From Pseudomonas sihuiensis (GTDB lineage Bacteria; Pseudomonadota; Gammaproteobacteria; Pseudomonadales; Pseudomonadaceae), in NCBI RefSeq assembly GCF_900106015.1, contig NZ_LT629797.1, positions 496,001 to 560,000 on the forward strand: a stretch of DNA of 64,000 nt, in the 5' to 3' direction. Position 1 is the stretch's first letter. Every line of letters starts with the position of its first letter. Position numbers and translations under genes: made by a program. Positions 27,083 to 36,525 of this stretch are shown one piece after another. Below the pieces are notes generated by a model, which was given only the letters and a program-made list of their open reading frames with translations, had not been told where the DNA came from and made no database searches.

Positions 27083-27472
27083 CTACTCGTGGCGTGCGCT
27101 GCTGTCGCGGTCGCGTGGGTAGTGGCGGTCAAAGGGCAAGGGCGGTAGCCAGGCTTCGCGGCGGATGGTCCAGAGTTCGTAGGTGGGGGTGAACTGGTTC
27201 GGTTCATCCAGCGAACCCACATTCACCTCGACTTCATCCCCCGAGCGCGCGAACACCGGCGAGCCGCAGCGCGGGCAGAAGTGGCGGCCTGCGTACTGGC
27301 CGGTTTCACCCTCTACCTTCACCGCGTCCTGCGGAAAGATTGCCGAGGTGTGAAAGAGGGCGCCGTGGTGCTTGCGGCAGTCCATGCAGTGGCAGACGCC
27401 GACCCGATAAGGCTGGCTGCTGGTTTCGAAACGCACCTGGCCGCAGAGGCAGCCGCCGGTGAGTCGATCCAT
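27083..27472 (-). CDS. GFA family (glutathione-dependent formaldehyde-activating-like) zinc protein
   Basis: The 129-residue protein has the GFA zinc pattern: GGCLCGQVRF near the N-terminus, CHCMDCRKHHGALF, and FCPRCGSPVFAR, giving CxC, CxxC and CxxC sites for two zinc ions. Substrate and partner are unknown; family members are thought to act on S-hydroxymethyl-glutathione or similar adducts, but this is unproven for most. Start 27472 (MDRLTGG) fits the family length. Confidence 0.9.
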   Translation of the reverse strand: MDRLTGGCLCGQVRFETSSQPYRVGVCHCMDCRKHHGALFHTSAIFPQDAVKVEGETGQYAGRHFCPRCGSPVFARSGDEVEVNVGSLDEPNQFTPTYELWTIRREAWLPPLPFDRHYPRDRDSSARHE

Positions 27473-27529
27473 GTTGCTGTCCTCCAGTGTTTGGGCGTGT
27501 ACCTGCCACCATAGCAAAGGCGCGCTGGG

Positions 27530-28147
27530 TTAAGGGCGCTGACTGGCCAGCGCCAGCAGCGTGCCGAAACCGATCAGTAGACCGCCGAACAGGCGGTCGA
27601 TCCAGCGCCTGGCGGCCAGCAGCCTGTCGCGCACCGGGCCGGCGGAAAAGCACAGCGCGACCACGGCGAACCAGCCGACATGCGCGACGGCGATGAAGGC
27701 ACCGTAGCCCAGTTGCGTCGCAAGGCCCGTGCTCGGCTGCACCACCTGTATGAACAGGCTGACGATGAACACCGCCGTCTTGGGATTGAGCGCGTTGGTC
27801 AGCAGACCGGTGCGCAGGGCTGCGCCATCTGCTGCAGGCTTTTGCGCATCGCTGTGCGTTGCGCTGTCGGGTTTGCTCAGCAGCATTTTCACGCCGAGAT
27901 AGATCAGGTAGGCCGCGCCCGCCATCTTGAGCGCGTTGAACAGCCCGGTCGACTGCTGCAACAGCAGGCCGACACCGAGCAGGGTGTAGCCGACGTGGAT
28001 CAGTACGCCCAAGCCGATGCCCAGCGCCGTGAGCACGCCGGCGCGGCGCGAGAGCAGCAGGCTGTTGCGGCTGACCAGGGCGAAATCCGCCCCGGGGCTG
28101 ATGACGGCAAGTAGGGTGATGGTGATTACAGCTATCCATTCGGTCAT
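27530..28147 (-). CDS. LysE/RhtB family exporter (second in window)
   Basis: This is a 205-residue inner-membrane protein with six hydrophobic segments and the family motifs VISPGADFALVSRNSLLLSRRAG (residues ~15-37) and GLLTNALNPKTAVFIVSLFIQVV. It resembles threonine/homoserine-type exporters. It is divergent from the LysR regulator at 28212, with 64 bp between the starts, the usual layout for a LysR regulator and its target. Confidence 0.92.
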   Translation of the reverse strand: MTEWIAVITITLLAVISPGADFALVSRNSLLLSRRAGVLTALGIGLGVLIHVGYTLLGVGLLLQQSTGLFNALKMAGAAYLIYLGVKMLLSKPDSATHSDAQKPAADGAALRTGLLTNALNPKTAVFIVSLFIQVVQPSTGLATQLGYGAFIAVAHVGWFAVVALCFSAGPVRDRLLAARRWIDRLFGGLLIGFGTLLALASQRP

Positions 28148-28211
28148 GGCTTATTCTGCTGATGGTTGGAGTTGAGCCAATTATTCCGATGGCATTTGGC
28201 GATGAATAACG

Positions 28212-29126
28212 ATGAGTTCTGACATTGATGGTGAGCTGATTTCACAGTTAGCGGATGCACGCCTGCCTTCGTTATTGGCGTTGCGCTGTTTCGAGGCAGC
28301 GGCGCGCTGGGAGAACTTCAGCCGCGCTGCCCAGGAGCTGCACCTGACCCATGGCGCAGTCAGCCGTGCGGTACGTCTGCTGGAGGATGACCTGGGGGTG
28401 GCGCTGTTCGAGCGGCGTAGCCGCCGTGTGTATCTCAACGAGGCCGGGCGCAAGCTGGCGCGTGCGGTGGGCGATGGGCTGGGGCTGATGTGCCAGGCCA
28501 CGCGCGAGCTACGGGCCAGTGCCAGGCAGACGCGGCCATTAGTGGTGTCCTGCGAGCCGACGCTGTTGATGCGCTGGTTGATCCCGCGCTGGAGTACGTT
28601 TCAGGTGCGCCAGCCGGGGCAGGAGATTCATCTGCTGGCGGGCGGTGGGCCTTTCACCTTCGAGGCAGGCATCGACCTGGCCATCCGTCGCGATGACTTT
28701 CCCAGACCTGCCGGTTATCACGCCGAAGCGCTTTTCATCGAGCGGGTAGGGCCGGTTTGCCGAGCAGACAAGGTCGAGCAATGGTTTGATGCCCAGGGCC
28801 TGCGCCCGGATGCGTTGCCATTGCATACGCGCACGCGGCTGAATGCCTGGACGGAGTGGGCCAATGTCGCCGGCAGCGCGCTGCCGCAAGGGCCGGCGCA
28901 GACCTTCGAGCATTTCTATTTCAGCCTGCAGGCCGCGGTGGCAGGTCTGGGCGTGGCCATCGGACCCTGGCATCTGGTACGCGATGACATCGACAGTGGC
29001 TTGCTGGTTGCGCCGCTTGGCTTCGTCGAGGACGGCTCGCGCTACTGCTTGTTCTCACCCGCTGCGCCGGAGCCCGAAAACCTGCACGCCGAGTTGTTGG
29101 CCTGGCTGCGGGAGATGGGACGCTAG
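28212..29126 (+). CDS. LysR family regulator (GcvA/AmpR type)
   Basis: This is a 304-residue protein. Residues ~17-76 form the LysR winged helix (LLALRCFEAAARWENFSRAAQELHLTHGAVSRAVRLLEDDLGVALFERRSRRVYL), and the rest is a periplasmic-binding-like effector domain of the GcvA/AmpR branch. It probably controls the divergent LysE exporter (inference from position); the effector may be the exported amino acid. Confidence 0.92.
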   Translation: MSSDIDGELISQLADARLPSLLALRCFEAAARWENFSRAAQELHLTHGAVSRAVRLLEDDLGVALFERRSRRVYLNEAGRKLARAVGDGLGLMCQATRELRASARQTRPLVVSCEPTLLMRWLIPRWSTFQVRQPGQEIHLLAGGGPFTFEAGIDLAIRRDDFPRPAGYHAEALFIERVGPVCRADKVEQWFDAQGLRPDALPLHTRTRLNAWTEWANVAGSALPQGPAQTFEHFYFSLQAAVAGLGVAIGPWHLVRDDIDSGLLVAPLGFVEDGSRYCLFSPAAPEPENLHAELLAWLREMGR

Positions 29127-29133
29127 CCGGGTT

Positions 29134-29487
29134 TCAGAGGCGATCCAGTTCTTGCTCAAGCTTCGCCCATTCCGGTTTCAGGGCACGCCGCAGGTAGGCG
29201 ATGAAGAGTCGGTCGCGCAGGCGGCGCAGGGTGGAACTCCGTCGCGCCGCCTGGGCTTGCTCGATGGTTGCGCTGAGCCAGGCGCTGTCGAAGCCTGTCC
29301 AGATCGGTGGGATGGGCGCGAGCAGGTTGGAGTAGCACGCGGGGGCGACGTCCTGGTAGAAGGCGGCTTGTACTGTGGCACGGTCGAAACCTGCCACCTG
29401 ACGGGCGATGTATCCGTAGTCGACTTCGGTGTCGACGAATACGTCCGACAGCGCCGACCACAGATGGATGCGTTCTTCGCGGGTCAT
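29134..29487 (-). CDS. DUF7079-like small protein
   Basis: This 117-residue soluble, helical protein begins MTREERIHLWSALSDVFVDTEVDYGYIARQV and ends WAKLEQELDRL. The opening (EERxxLWxALSxxFxDTE) is what I associate with the uncharacterised DUF7079 family, at moderate confidence. It converges with the LysR gene (7-bp gap). No function can be inferred. Confidence 0.7.
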   Translation of the reverse strand: MTREERIHLWSALSDVFVDTEVDYGYIARQVAGFDRATVQAAFYQDVAPACYSNLLAPIPPIWTGFDSAWLSATIEQAQAARRSSTLRRLRDRLFIAYLRRALKPEWAKLEQELDRL

Positions 29488-29702
29488 AAGCCACGTCTGC
29501 TCAATGCTGCGTAATCAGTGGCGAGACTGTAATGGCTGGCGCGCATCCTGGCCATTGGCGCGGGCTGCTGCGAAGGCCTGGTGGGATGTATCATCGGGTA
29601 CATATTTGCATGACTGAATCTGCCCGTGAGCGTCGGTCGTGCAAGCGCTGTTTTCGTATCCGTGGCCGTAGACGCGGTCCGCCATCTGCGAGTGATGACA
29701 AG

Positions 29703-31406
29703 ATGATCGAGGTAACCGAAGTTTCCATTGCCGAGCTGCGCGCGGCGCTGGAGTCCGGCCGCACCACGGCGGTTGAACTGGTCAAGGCCTATCTGGCGCG
29801 TATCGACGCCTACGACGGCGCGGATACGCCGACCCGGCTCAACGCGGTGGTGGTGCGCAACCCCGACGCGCTGAAGGAGGCCGAGGCGTCCGATGCGCGC
29901 CGCGCTCGCGGCGAGACGCTCGGCCCGCTCGATGGCATTCCCTACACCGCCAAGGACAGCTACTTGGTCAAGGGCCTGACGGCGGCCTCCGGCAGCCCGG
30001 CGTTCAAGCACCTGGTGGCGCAGCGTGATGCCTTCACCGTCGAGCGCCTGCGCGCGGCCGGCGCCATCTGCCTGGGCAAGACCAACATGCCGCCGATGGC
30101 CAATGGCGGCATGCAGCGCGGTGTCTATGGTCGCGCCGAAAGCCCGTATAACGCCGATTACCTGACGGCGCCGTTCGCCTCGGGCTCGTCCAACGGTGCC
30201 GGCACCGCCACTGCTGCCAGCTTCGCCTCCTTTGGCCTGGCCGAGGAAACCTGGTCCAGCGGGCGTGGCCCGGCTTCGAACAACGGTCTGTGCGCCTACA
30301 CGCCGTCACGCGGGGTGATCTCGGTGCGTGGTAACTGGCCGCTGACGCCGACCATGGACGTGGTGGTGCCCTATGCCCGGACCATGGCCGACCTGCTGGA
30401 AGTGCTCGATGTGGTGGTGGCTGACGATGCCGACAGCCGTGGTGACCTGTGGCGTTTGCAGCCCTGGGTGCCGATCCCGAAAGCCTCCGAGGTACGCCCC
30501 GCGTCTTACCTGGCGCTGGCGGCCAAGGCCGATGCGCTGAAGGGCAAACGCCTTGGCGTGCCGAAGATGTTCATCAACAAGGACGAAGCCGCTGGCACCA
30601 GCGAGAACCCGGGCATCGGCGGGCCGACTGGCCAGCGCATTCACACCCGGCCGACGGTGATCACCCTGTGGGAAGCGGCGCGCCAGGCACTGGAAGCGGC
30701 CGGCGCCGAGGTGGTGGAAGTGGACTTCCCCTTGGTGTCCAACTGCGAGGGTGATCGCCCAGGCGCGCCGACCGTGTTCAATCGTGGCATCGTCACGCCC
30801 GAGTTCCTGCATGACGAGCTGTGGGAGCTGAGCGGCTGGGCCTTCGACGATTTCCTGCGCGCCAATGGTGATCCGAAACTCAACCGCCTGGCCGATGTGG
30901 ATGGCCCGCAGATCTTCCCCCACGACCCCGGCACGCTGCCGAACCGTGAGGGCGATCTGGCGGCGGGCATGGACGAGTACGTCAACATGGCCAAGCGTGG
31001 GATCAAACCCTGGGGCCAGATCGCCACGCTGCCTGACGGCCTGCGCGGCCTGGAGCACACCCGCAAGATCGATCTGGAAGACTGGATGGATCAACTGGGC
31101 CTGGATGCGGTGCTGTTCCCCACTGTGGCCGATGTCGGCCCGGCCGATGCCGATGTGAACCCGGCATCTGCCGATATCGCCTGGAGCAACGGTGTGTGGG
31201 TGGCCAATGGCAACCTGGCGATTCGTCATCTGGGTGTGCCGACTGTCACCGTACCGATGGGCGTGATGGCCGATATCGGCATGCCGGTGGGCCTGACTTT
31301 CGCCGGCCGTGCTTATGATGATTCGTCATTGCTGCAGCTGGCGGCGGCCTATGAGTCGACCGGCAGCAAACGCCTGATCCCGCCGCGTACGCCGGCGCTG
31401 GGGTGA
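29703..31406 (+). CDS. Amidase signature family enzyme
   Basis: This 567-residue protein has the Ser-cisSer-Lys layout of amidase-signature hydrolases. The lysine is K84 in LDGIPYTAKDSYLVKG, the glycine/serine stretch is PFASGSSNGAGTATAASFAS, and the nucleophile loop is EETWSSGRGPASNNGLCAY. The last reads W-S-S-G-R where most members have G-G-S-I/V-R. About 90 residues longer than GatA-like enzymes, it resembles allantoin- or urea-type amidases only loosely. Start 29703 (MIEVTEVSIAEL) matches the family beginning, though the ribosome site is weak; the 215 bp before it hold no other gene. Its 3' end faces the tandem repeats and the secretin gene. Confidence 0.88.
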   Translation: MIEVTEVSIAELRAALESGRTTAVELVKAYLARIDAYDGADTPTRLNAVVVRNPDALKEAEASDARRARGETLGPLDGIPYTAKDSYLVKGLTAASGSPAFKHLVAQRDAFTVERLRAAGAICLGKTNMPPMANGGMQRGVYGRAESPYNADYLTAPFASGSSNGAGTATAASFASFGLAEETWSSGRGPASNNGLCAYTPSRGVISVRGNWPLTPTMDVVVPYARTMADLLEVLDVVVADDADSRGDLWRLQPWVPIPKASEVRPASYLALAAKADALKGKRLGVPKMFINKDEAAGTSENPGIGGPTGQRIHTRPTVITLWEAARQALEAAGAEVVEVDFPLVSNCEGDRPGAPTVFNRGIVTPEFLHDELWELSGWAFDDFLRANGDPKLNRLADVDGPQIFPHDPGTLPNREGDLAAGMDEYVNMAKRGIKPWGQIATLPDGLRGLEHTRKIDLEDWMDQLGLDAVLFPTVADVGPADADVNPASADIAWSNGVWVANGNLAIRHLGVPTVTVPMGVMADIGMPVGLTFAGRAYDDSSLLQLAAAYESTGSKRLIPPRTPALG

Positions 31407-31437
31407 GTGGAAGTCAGCTGATCGTGCTGTGTCGTGT

Positions 31438-31482
31438 GTAGGCGCGAGCGAACTGCTTTTCGCGAGCAGAGCTCGCTCCTAC
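31438..31482. repeat. Inverted REP pair, GCGAGC type
   Basis: A GTAG-headed left half and a right half reading GCGAGC-AGA-GCTCGC and ending in CCTAC form a 45-bp hairpin. It is the same family as the elements at 38196-38262 and 39181-39241. It lies 32 bp after the amidase stop. Confidence 0.8.
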
Positions 31483-31533
31483 AAAGGCACATCGATTCAG
31501 CCCTATCCCCTGGCCCCTCTCCCGTAAACGGGA

Positions 31534-32069
31534 GAGGGGAGGCAAGCTGCGCTGGCTTAGCGGGAGGGGCTTTAGCCGAGACGGCTGTAGAGCTTGTCGC
31601 CGCTAAAGCGCCTCCCACGGTTTGTGGTGCTCCACAATTCAGCGCGTAGGGCGGGTTGCAACCCGCCATTGCCATTCTGGCGGGTTTCACCCGCCCTACG
31701 ATGTATCGATCACCTGTGAATTGAAGAGGGGAGGCAAGCCGCGCTGGCTCAGTGGGAGGGGCTTTGGCCGCGACTGCTGTAGAGCTTGTCGCCGCTAAAG
31801 CGCCTCCCACGGTTTGTGGCGCTCCACAATTCAGCACGTAGGGCGGGTGCAACCCGCCATCGCCATTGCGGCGGGTTTCACCCGCCCTACGATGTATGGT
31901 TCACCTGTGATTGAAGAGGGGAGGCAAGTCGCGCTGGCTCAGTGGGAGGGGCTTTGGCCGCGATTGCCGTAGCGCCTGTCGCCGCTAAAGCGCCTCCCAC
32001 GGTTTGCGGTGCTCCACAATTCAGCGCGTAGGGCGGGTGCAACCCGCCATCGCCATTGCGGCGGATTGC
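31534..32069. repeat. Three tandem ~190-bp repeats built from two REP hairpins each
   Basis: The copies begin at 31534, 31726 and 31916 (periods 192 and 190 bp), each with GAGGGGAGGCAAG. Each copy holds a GTGG-headed hairpin (GGGAGGGGCTTT...AAAGCGCCTCCCAC), then CTCCACAATTCAGC, then a GTAG-headed pair with stem GGCGGGT-GCA-ACCCGCC and its inverse. The third copy is cut before its last REP half. They differ from one another by scattered substitutions. No gene overlaps them. The array and the REP pair at 31438 fill the 690-bp gap between the convergent amidase and gspD genes. Confidence 0.9.
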
Positions 32070-32096
32070 AGCCACCCACGAGATGACGCCCTATTG

Positions 32097-34049
32097 TTAC
32101 TGCCGCAAATCCACCGCCGGTGCGCCTTGGCCGTCGAACAGCTGGCTCGGGGTGCTGGGCAGGATGCTGGGGCGGCCGTTGTCCGGGCCGCCGTTGCCGA
32201 TGATGCGAATATCGCTGTACTTCTTGCCCGACAGTGCAGCCAGGCCGGCGCCATCGCGGACGATGGTCGGCCGCAGGAAGACCATCAGGTTGCGTTTGAT
32301 ATGGGATTCGCGGGTGGAGCGGAACAGCCCGCCCAGCAAAGGAATGTCGCCCAGCAGTGGCACCTTGGAGATGGCCTGGGTGACGTCGTCCTGAATCAGC
32401 CCGCCAAGCACGATCACCTGACCGTCGTCGGCGAGGATGGTGCTCTTGATCGAGCGCTTGTTGGTCACCAGGTCGACCGCCTGGGCGTTGAGCCCGGTGC
32501 TGGGGGCGATGGAGGAGATTTCCTGCTCGATCTCCAGGCGCAGGGTGGCGCCTTCGTTGATGCTTGGCGTGACCTTGAGGGTCACGCCGATGTCCTGGCG
32601 TTCGATGGTGGTGAAGGGGTTGCCGGCACCCGAGGCGTCGGTGGTGTAGGAGCCGGTCTGGAAGGGCACGTTCTGCCCGACGAGGATTTCCGCTTTCTGG
32701 TTGTCCAGGGTCAGCAGGCTCGGCGTGGACAGCAGGTTGCTCTTGCTGTTGGCCGAGAGTGCGGTGATCAGTGCGCCGAAACGATCACTGCCGATGCCGA
32801 TGATGGCGCCGTCGGGCAGCGTGAGGTCTTCCGGTATTTCGTCACTTTGCAGGATCTGCAGCACGCTGCCCACCGACAGGCCGGTACCGGCGAAGTTGAC
32901 CCCGCCCAGGCCACCCCTACCGCCGCTGCCGCTGCGGGCATCCACGGCCCACTGCACGCCGAGGGCGTCGGTGATGTCGCCGGAAACCTCGACGATGGCC
33001 GCTTCGACCATCACCTGGGCGCGCGGTACGTCGAGCTGACGCACGATATCTTCGAGGGTGGCGACCAGATCGGGCTCGGCCAGTAGCACCAGGGCGTTGA
33101 GACTCTCGTCGGCGCGGATGAGGATATTCGACTGTCTGCCGGTGGTTTCGCTGCCTTCCTGGTTCTTCAGGCCTTCGGAGATGTCGCCGAGGGTTTCGGC
33201 CAGGGACTTGGCATCGTTGTGGCGCAGGCGGATCACTCGCGTATTGGCCGAGCGGCTGGTGGGGCTGTCCAGCGAGCGGGCAAGGTCGGCCAGTTTGGCG
33301 CGGGCGTCCGGCGGGCCGAGCAGAATCAGGCGGTTGGTGCGGGCGTCGGCCACCACCTGGGTGGCGCTGGTGCCCTTGGCCTGGCCGCGGGCGATGGCGG
33401 TATTGAGCACTTCGGCGGCGTCCATCACCCAGGCGTGCTGCAGAGTCACCACGCTGAAGTCCTGCGCGCCGCTGCGGTCGAGCTGCCGCATCAGGTCTTC
33501 GATGCGTTCGATGTTGGCGCTGCGGTCGCTGATGATCAGCGCGTTGGACGAGGTGACAGCAGCCAGATGGCCGTATTGCGGCACCAGTGGACGAACCAGC
33601 GGGATCAGCTCGGCCACTGGCGCGTGCTGCACCTGGATCAGGCGGGTTTCCAGGCGATCCGGCGCCGGACGGCCGGCATCAGCTTCGGCCTTGGCCTCGG
33701 CGTTGGGCACGATGCGCGCCTGATCGCCCTGGGTCAGCACGCTGAAACCGTGGGTGGCCATCACCGAGAGAAACAGTTGATAGACCTCGGACAGCCCCAA
33801 AGGCGTGCTGGATATCACGTTGACCTGGCCCTTCACTCGCGGGTCGACGACGAAGGTCTGCCCGGTGATGGCGGCGACCTGATCGATGAACTCGCGGATG
33901 TCGGCGCCCTTGAGGTTGATGGTCCAGCTTTCTTCCTGCTGATTGGCGCTGGCCGGCACCTGCTCGATCTGGGCGAGCAAGGGCAAAGGGGCAGCGGCCA
34001 GGCCGGCGGCGAGGAGGGCGAGGGTCAGTCTGCTTCGGAGAACATGCAT
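32097..34049 (-). CDS. gspD: Type II secretion outer-membrane secretin GspD (XcpQ)
   Basis: GspD forms the outer-membrane channel through which folded exoproteins leave. The 650-residue protein has a signal peptide (PLPLLA^QIEQ), an N0 domain (NLKGADIREFIDQVAAITGQTFVVDPRVKGQVNVIS), three N1-N3 repeats with the long Gly-rich insertion SGSGGRGGLGGVNF in N3, and a secretin core. The core contains VPFQTGSYTT and the signature VPLLGDIPLLGGLFRS, followed by a C-terminal tail of ~60 residues that may bind a pilotin. Start 34049 (MHVLRSRL) was chosen for the signal peptide. It is 4 bp downstream of gspC and divergent from gspE-M. Confidence 0.95.
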   Translation of the reverse strand: MHVLRSRLTLALLAAGLAAAPLPLLAQIEQVPASANQQEESWTINLKGADIREFIDQVAAITGQTFVVDPRVKGQVNVISSTPLGLSEVYQLFLSVMATHGFSVLTQGDQARIVPNAEAKAEADAGRPAPDRLETRLIQVQHAPVAELIPLVRPLVPQYGHLAAVTSSNALIISDRSANIERIEDLMRQLDRSGAQDFSVVTLQHAWVMDAAEVLNTAIARGQAKGTSATQVVADARTNRLILLGPPDARAKLADLARSLDSPTSRSANTRVIRLRHNDAKSLAETLGDISEGLKNQEGSETTGRQSNILIRADESLNALVLLAEPDLVATLEDIVRQLDVPRAQVMVEAAIVEVSGDITDALGVQWAVDARSGSGGRGGLGGVNFAGTGLSVGSVLQILQSDEIPEDLTLPDGAIIGIGSDRFGALITALSANSKSNLLSTPSLLTLDNQKAEILVGQNVPFQTGSYTTDASGAGNPFTTIERQDIGVTLKVTPSINEGATLRLEIEQEISSIAPSTGLNAQAVDLVTNKRSIKSTILADDGQVIVLGGLIQDDVTQAISKVPLLGDIPLLGGLFRSTRESHIKRNLMVFLRPTIVRDGAGLAALSGKKYSDIRIIGNGGPDNGRPSILPSTPSQLFDGQGAPAVDLRQ

Positions 34050-34053
34050 CGGT

Positions 34054-34701
34054 TCAGTCGCTTTCCATGAGCTGATCGGCGGGCGTTTCCTCTGGCAGGG
34101 TGCCAGAGGCTTCCATCTGTTCGCGCAGGTCTTGCATGCGCTGGCGCAGTAGTTCGAGGTTGTTCTGGTCGAGTTGATCGAGTTGTTCGACGGGGTCGTT
34201 GATCGTTTCTTCCGCTGGCGTATAGACGCTGTACTGGCCACTCTGCTGACGAGGGAAGGCCAGGCTTTCGCGGCGGCCGTTGCGCAGCAGTTCGACGCGG
34301 TCGGCATAGACGGCATCCAGGCGTACGCCGCTGTCCACCTCCATGCCGACGGTATAACGCTGGGCGCTCTGGCCCTGGCGCTGAACCACCGCACTGGAGC
34401 GTTGCGGGTCACTGTGAACGAAGCTGCCGAGCAGAGTCAGTTGCAGGTTGGTGGCCGGTGGTGGGCCGCTGTCGGCCTCGCGCGGGCTGCCGAACAACTG
34501 GGCGATGGGCGCCTGTGCGCGCTGTTGCAGATTTGGCGCAGTCTGACTGAGCGGTTGCTGTACGGGGCCACGCACCAGGCGCAGCAATTCGGCACTCTGC
34601 CAGGCCAGACTCACGCTCAGGGCAATCAGCACGAGCATACCGATCAGGCTCGGGGCATTGTCCTTTATCCGCTGGGAAAGGGCCGAGGTGGGCAAAAGCA
34701 T
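34054..34701 (-). CDS. gspC: Type II secretion inner-membrane protein GspC (XcpP)
   Basis: GspC links the inner-membrane platform to the secretin. The 215-residue protein has a short cytoplasmic start, one membrane anchor (SLIGMLVLIALSVSLAW, ~18-35), a homology region at ~85-150 (NLQLTLLGSFVHSDPQRSSAVVQRQG) and a C-terminal coiled coil (EQLDQLDQNNLELLRQRMQDL). The coiled coil in place of a PDZ domain is characteristic of Pseudomonas XcpP, which supports naming this locus xcp. It is the first gene of the gspC-gspD unit, divergent from gspE with 228 bp between. Confidence 0.93.
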   Translation of the reverse strand: MLLPTSALSQRIKDNAPSLIGMLVLIALSVSLAWQSAELLRLVRGPVQQPLSQTAPNLQQRAQAPIAQLFGSPREADSGPPPATNLQLTLLGSFVHSDPQRSSAVVQRQGQSAQRYTVGMEVDSGVRLDAVYADRVELLRNGRRESLAFPRQQSGQYSVYTPAEETINDPVEQLDQLDQNNLELLRQRMQDLREQMEASGTLPEETPADQLMESD

Positions 34702-34929
34702 TACTCCGCAAACGACAGTCTAGTTCTTCTTATGTGCTGGGCGTCGCGCGCTGATCATAGCAGCCTGCGCGAGGTTGGCATCCCCCAAATAGGGTGGGTG
34801 TACAGTTACAGACGATGTGTTAAAGATAGTTGAATAAACGCACAAAAAGACCGTCCTAGAGGTAGCCATTGGGTCAAATAGCCAGATTAGGCTGTGCTAC
34901 CCGAATAAGGTTCTGTTCTAAGGCCACGC

Positions 34930-36417
34930 ATGAACACTTCGTTGCTCGAAATTCCGCTGCGCCGTCTGCCCTTCAGCTTTGCCAAGCGTCACGGTGTGGT
35001 GTTCGTCATGCAGGATGAGCGCGCCAGCCTGGCCCATCGCGCCGATTGTGACCCGGTGGCGCTGGCCGAGGCGCAGCGCTTCGCCGGGCGCCGCCTGCCG
35101 CTGCAGGTGTTGAGTGCGCCTGAGTTCGCCCAGGTGCTGGGTGCGGCCTATCAACACGATTCCGCTTCCATGCAATTGGCCGAGGACATCGGCGGCAGTT
35201 TCGATCTGGCCTCGCTCGCCGATCAGGTGCCGGAAACCGAAGACCTGCTGGAGCAAGAGGACGACGCGCCGATCATCCGCCTGATCAACGCCATCCTGGG
35301 TGAAGCGATCAAGGAAAACGCCTCCGACATTCACCTTGAAACCTTCGAGAAGCGCCTGGTAGTGCGCTTTCGCGTCGACGGCATCCTCCGTGAGGTGCTC
35401 GAGCCTAAGCGCGAGCTGGCGGCGCTGCTGGTCTCGCGGGTGAAGGTCATGGCGCGGCTGGACATCGCCGAAAAGCGCGTGCCTCAGGACGGGCGCATCT
35501 CGCTCAAGGTCGGCGGGCGCGAGGTGGACATTCGCGTGTCCACATTGCCCTCGGCCAACGGTGAGCGGGTGGTGCTGCGTCTGCTCGACAAACAGGCCGG
35601 GCGCCTGTCTCTGCAGCACCTGGGCATGCGCGCCGAGGACCGCAAGCTCATGGAAGAGACGGTGCGCAAGCCGCACGGCATCCTGCTGGTCACCGGCCCC
35701 ACCGGCTCGGGCAAGACCACCACGCTGTACGCCAGCCTGGTCAGCCTCAACGACCACACGCGCAACATCCTCACCGTCGAAGACCCCATCGAGTACCACC
35801 TCGAAGGCATCGGCCAGACTCAGGTCAATACCAAGGTGGACATGACCTTCGCCCGCGGTCTGCGCGCCATCCTGCGCCAGGACCCGGACGTGGTGATGGT
35901 CGGCGAGATCCGCGACAAGGAAACCGCCGAGATCGCCGTGCAGGCTTCGCTTACCGGTCACCTGGTGCTCTCGACCCTGCACACCAACAGCGCCATCGGT
36001 GCCATCACCCGCCTGGTGGACATGGGCGTGGAGCCCTTTCTGCTTTCGTCCTCGCTGCTCGGCGTGTTGGCGCAGCGCCTGGTGCGCGTGCTCTGTCCGG
36101 CGTGCAAGGAACCTTATCCGGCCGATGCGGCCGAATGCGCGTTGCTCGGTGTGCCGGCCAGCGCGCCGCCGACGCTGTATCACGCCCGTGGCTGTGCCCA
36201 CTGCCATCAGCAGGGCTATCGCGGGCGGACCGGCATCTATGAACTGGTGGTATTCGATGAAACCATGCGCACCCTGGTGCACAGCCGCGCTTCCGAGCAG
36301 GACATGACCCGCCACGCCCGCACCCTGGGCCCGAGCATCCGTGACGATGGCCGGCGCAAGGTGCTGGAAGGGGTGACCACGGTCGAGGAAGTGCTGCGCG
36401 TGACGCGAGAGGAATGA
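34930..36417 (+). CDS. gspE: Type II secretion ATPase GspE (XcpR)
   Basis: This is the cytoplasmic hexameric ATPase that powers pseudopilus assembly. The 495-residue protein has an N-terminal domain that docks to GspL, Walker [13 protein letters not shown] at ~256-267, an Asp box, Walker [16 protein letters not shown] and the His box [16 protein letters not shown]. The zinc-binding four-cysteine loop (CPAC ... CAHC) of GspE proteins is also present. It is first in the gspE-M operon. Confidence 0.96.
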   Translation: MNTSLLEIPLRRLPFSFAKRHGVVFVMQDERASLAHRADCDPVALAEAQRFAGRRLPLQVLSAPEFAQVLGAAYQHDSASMQLAEDIGGSFDLASLADQVPETEDLLEQEDDAPIIRLINAILGEAIKENASDIHLETFEKRLVVRFRVDGILREVLEPKRELAALLVSRVKVMARLDIAEKRVPQDGRISLKVGGREVDIRVSTLPSANGERVVLRLLDKQAGRLSLQHLGMRAEDRKLMEETVRKPHGILLVTGPTGSGKTTTLYASLVSLNDHTRNILTVEDPIEYHLEGIGQTQVNTKVDMTFARGLRAILRQDPDVVMVGEIRDKETAEIAVQASLTGHLVLSTLHTNSAIGAITRLVDMGVEPFLLSSSLLGVLAQRLVRVLCPACKEPYPADAAECALLGVPASAPPTLYHARGCAHCHQQGYRGRTGIYELVVFDETMRTLVHSRASEQDMTRHARTLGPSIRDDGRRKVLEGVTTVEEVLRVTREE

Positions 36418-36444
36418 TGGCAAGTGGGATGTTGGCATTGGCTC

Positions 36445-36502
36445 TTGTGGGTGCGGCTTCGGGCGCGAGTTGGCGCAGATCGCGGCTGAAGCCGCCTCTA
36501 CG
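36445..36502. repeat. REP-like pair between gspE and gspF
   Basis: The right half, read on the minus strand, is GTAG-AGGCGGCT-TC-AGCCGCGA. The left half is a degenerate inverse (GTGCGGCTTCGGGCGCGA). It fills most of the 108 bp between gspE and gspF. Confidence 0.65.
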
Positions 36503-36525
36503 GGAACAACCGGAGCGATTTGCCG

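Noticed and set aside
29532..29702. A 57-codon upstream extension of the amidase
   Set aside because: The extension is arginine/cysteine-rich and unlike the family N-terminus; MIEVTEVSIAEL is the expected beginning.
31534..32069. CRISPR array
   Set aside because: The repeats are ~190 bp, only three, contain palindromic REP hairpins and have no unique spacers; no cas gene is near.
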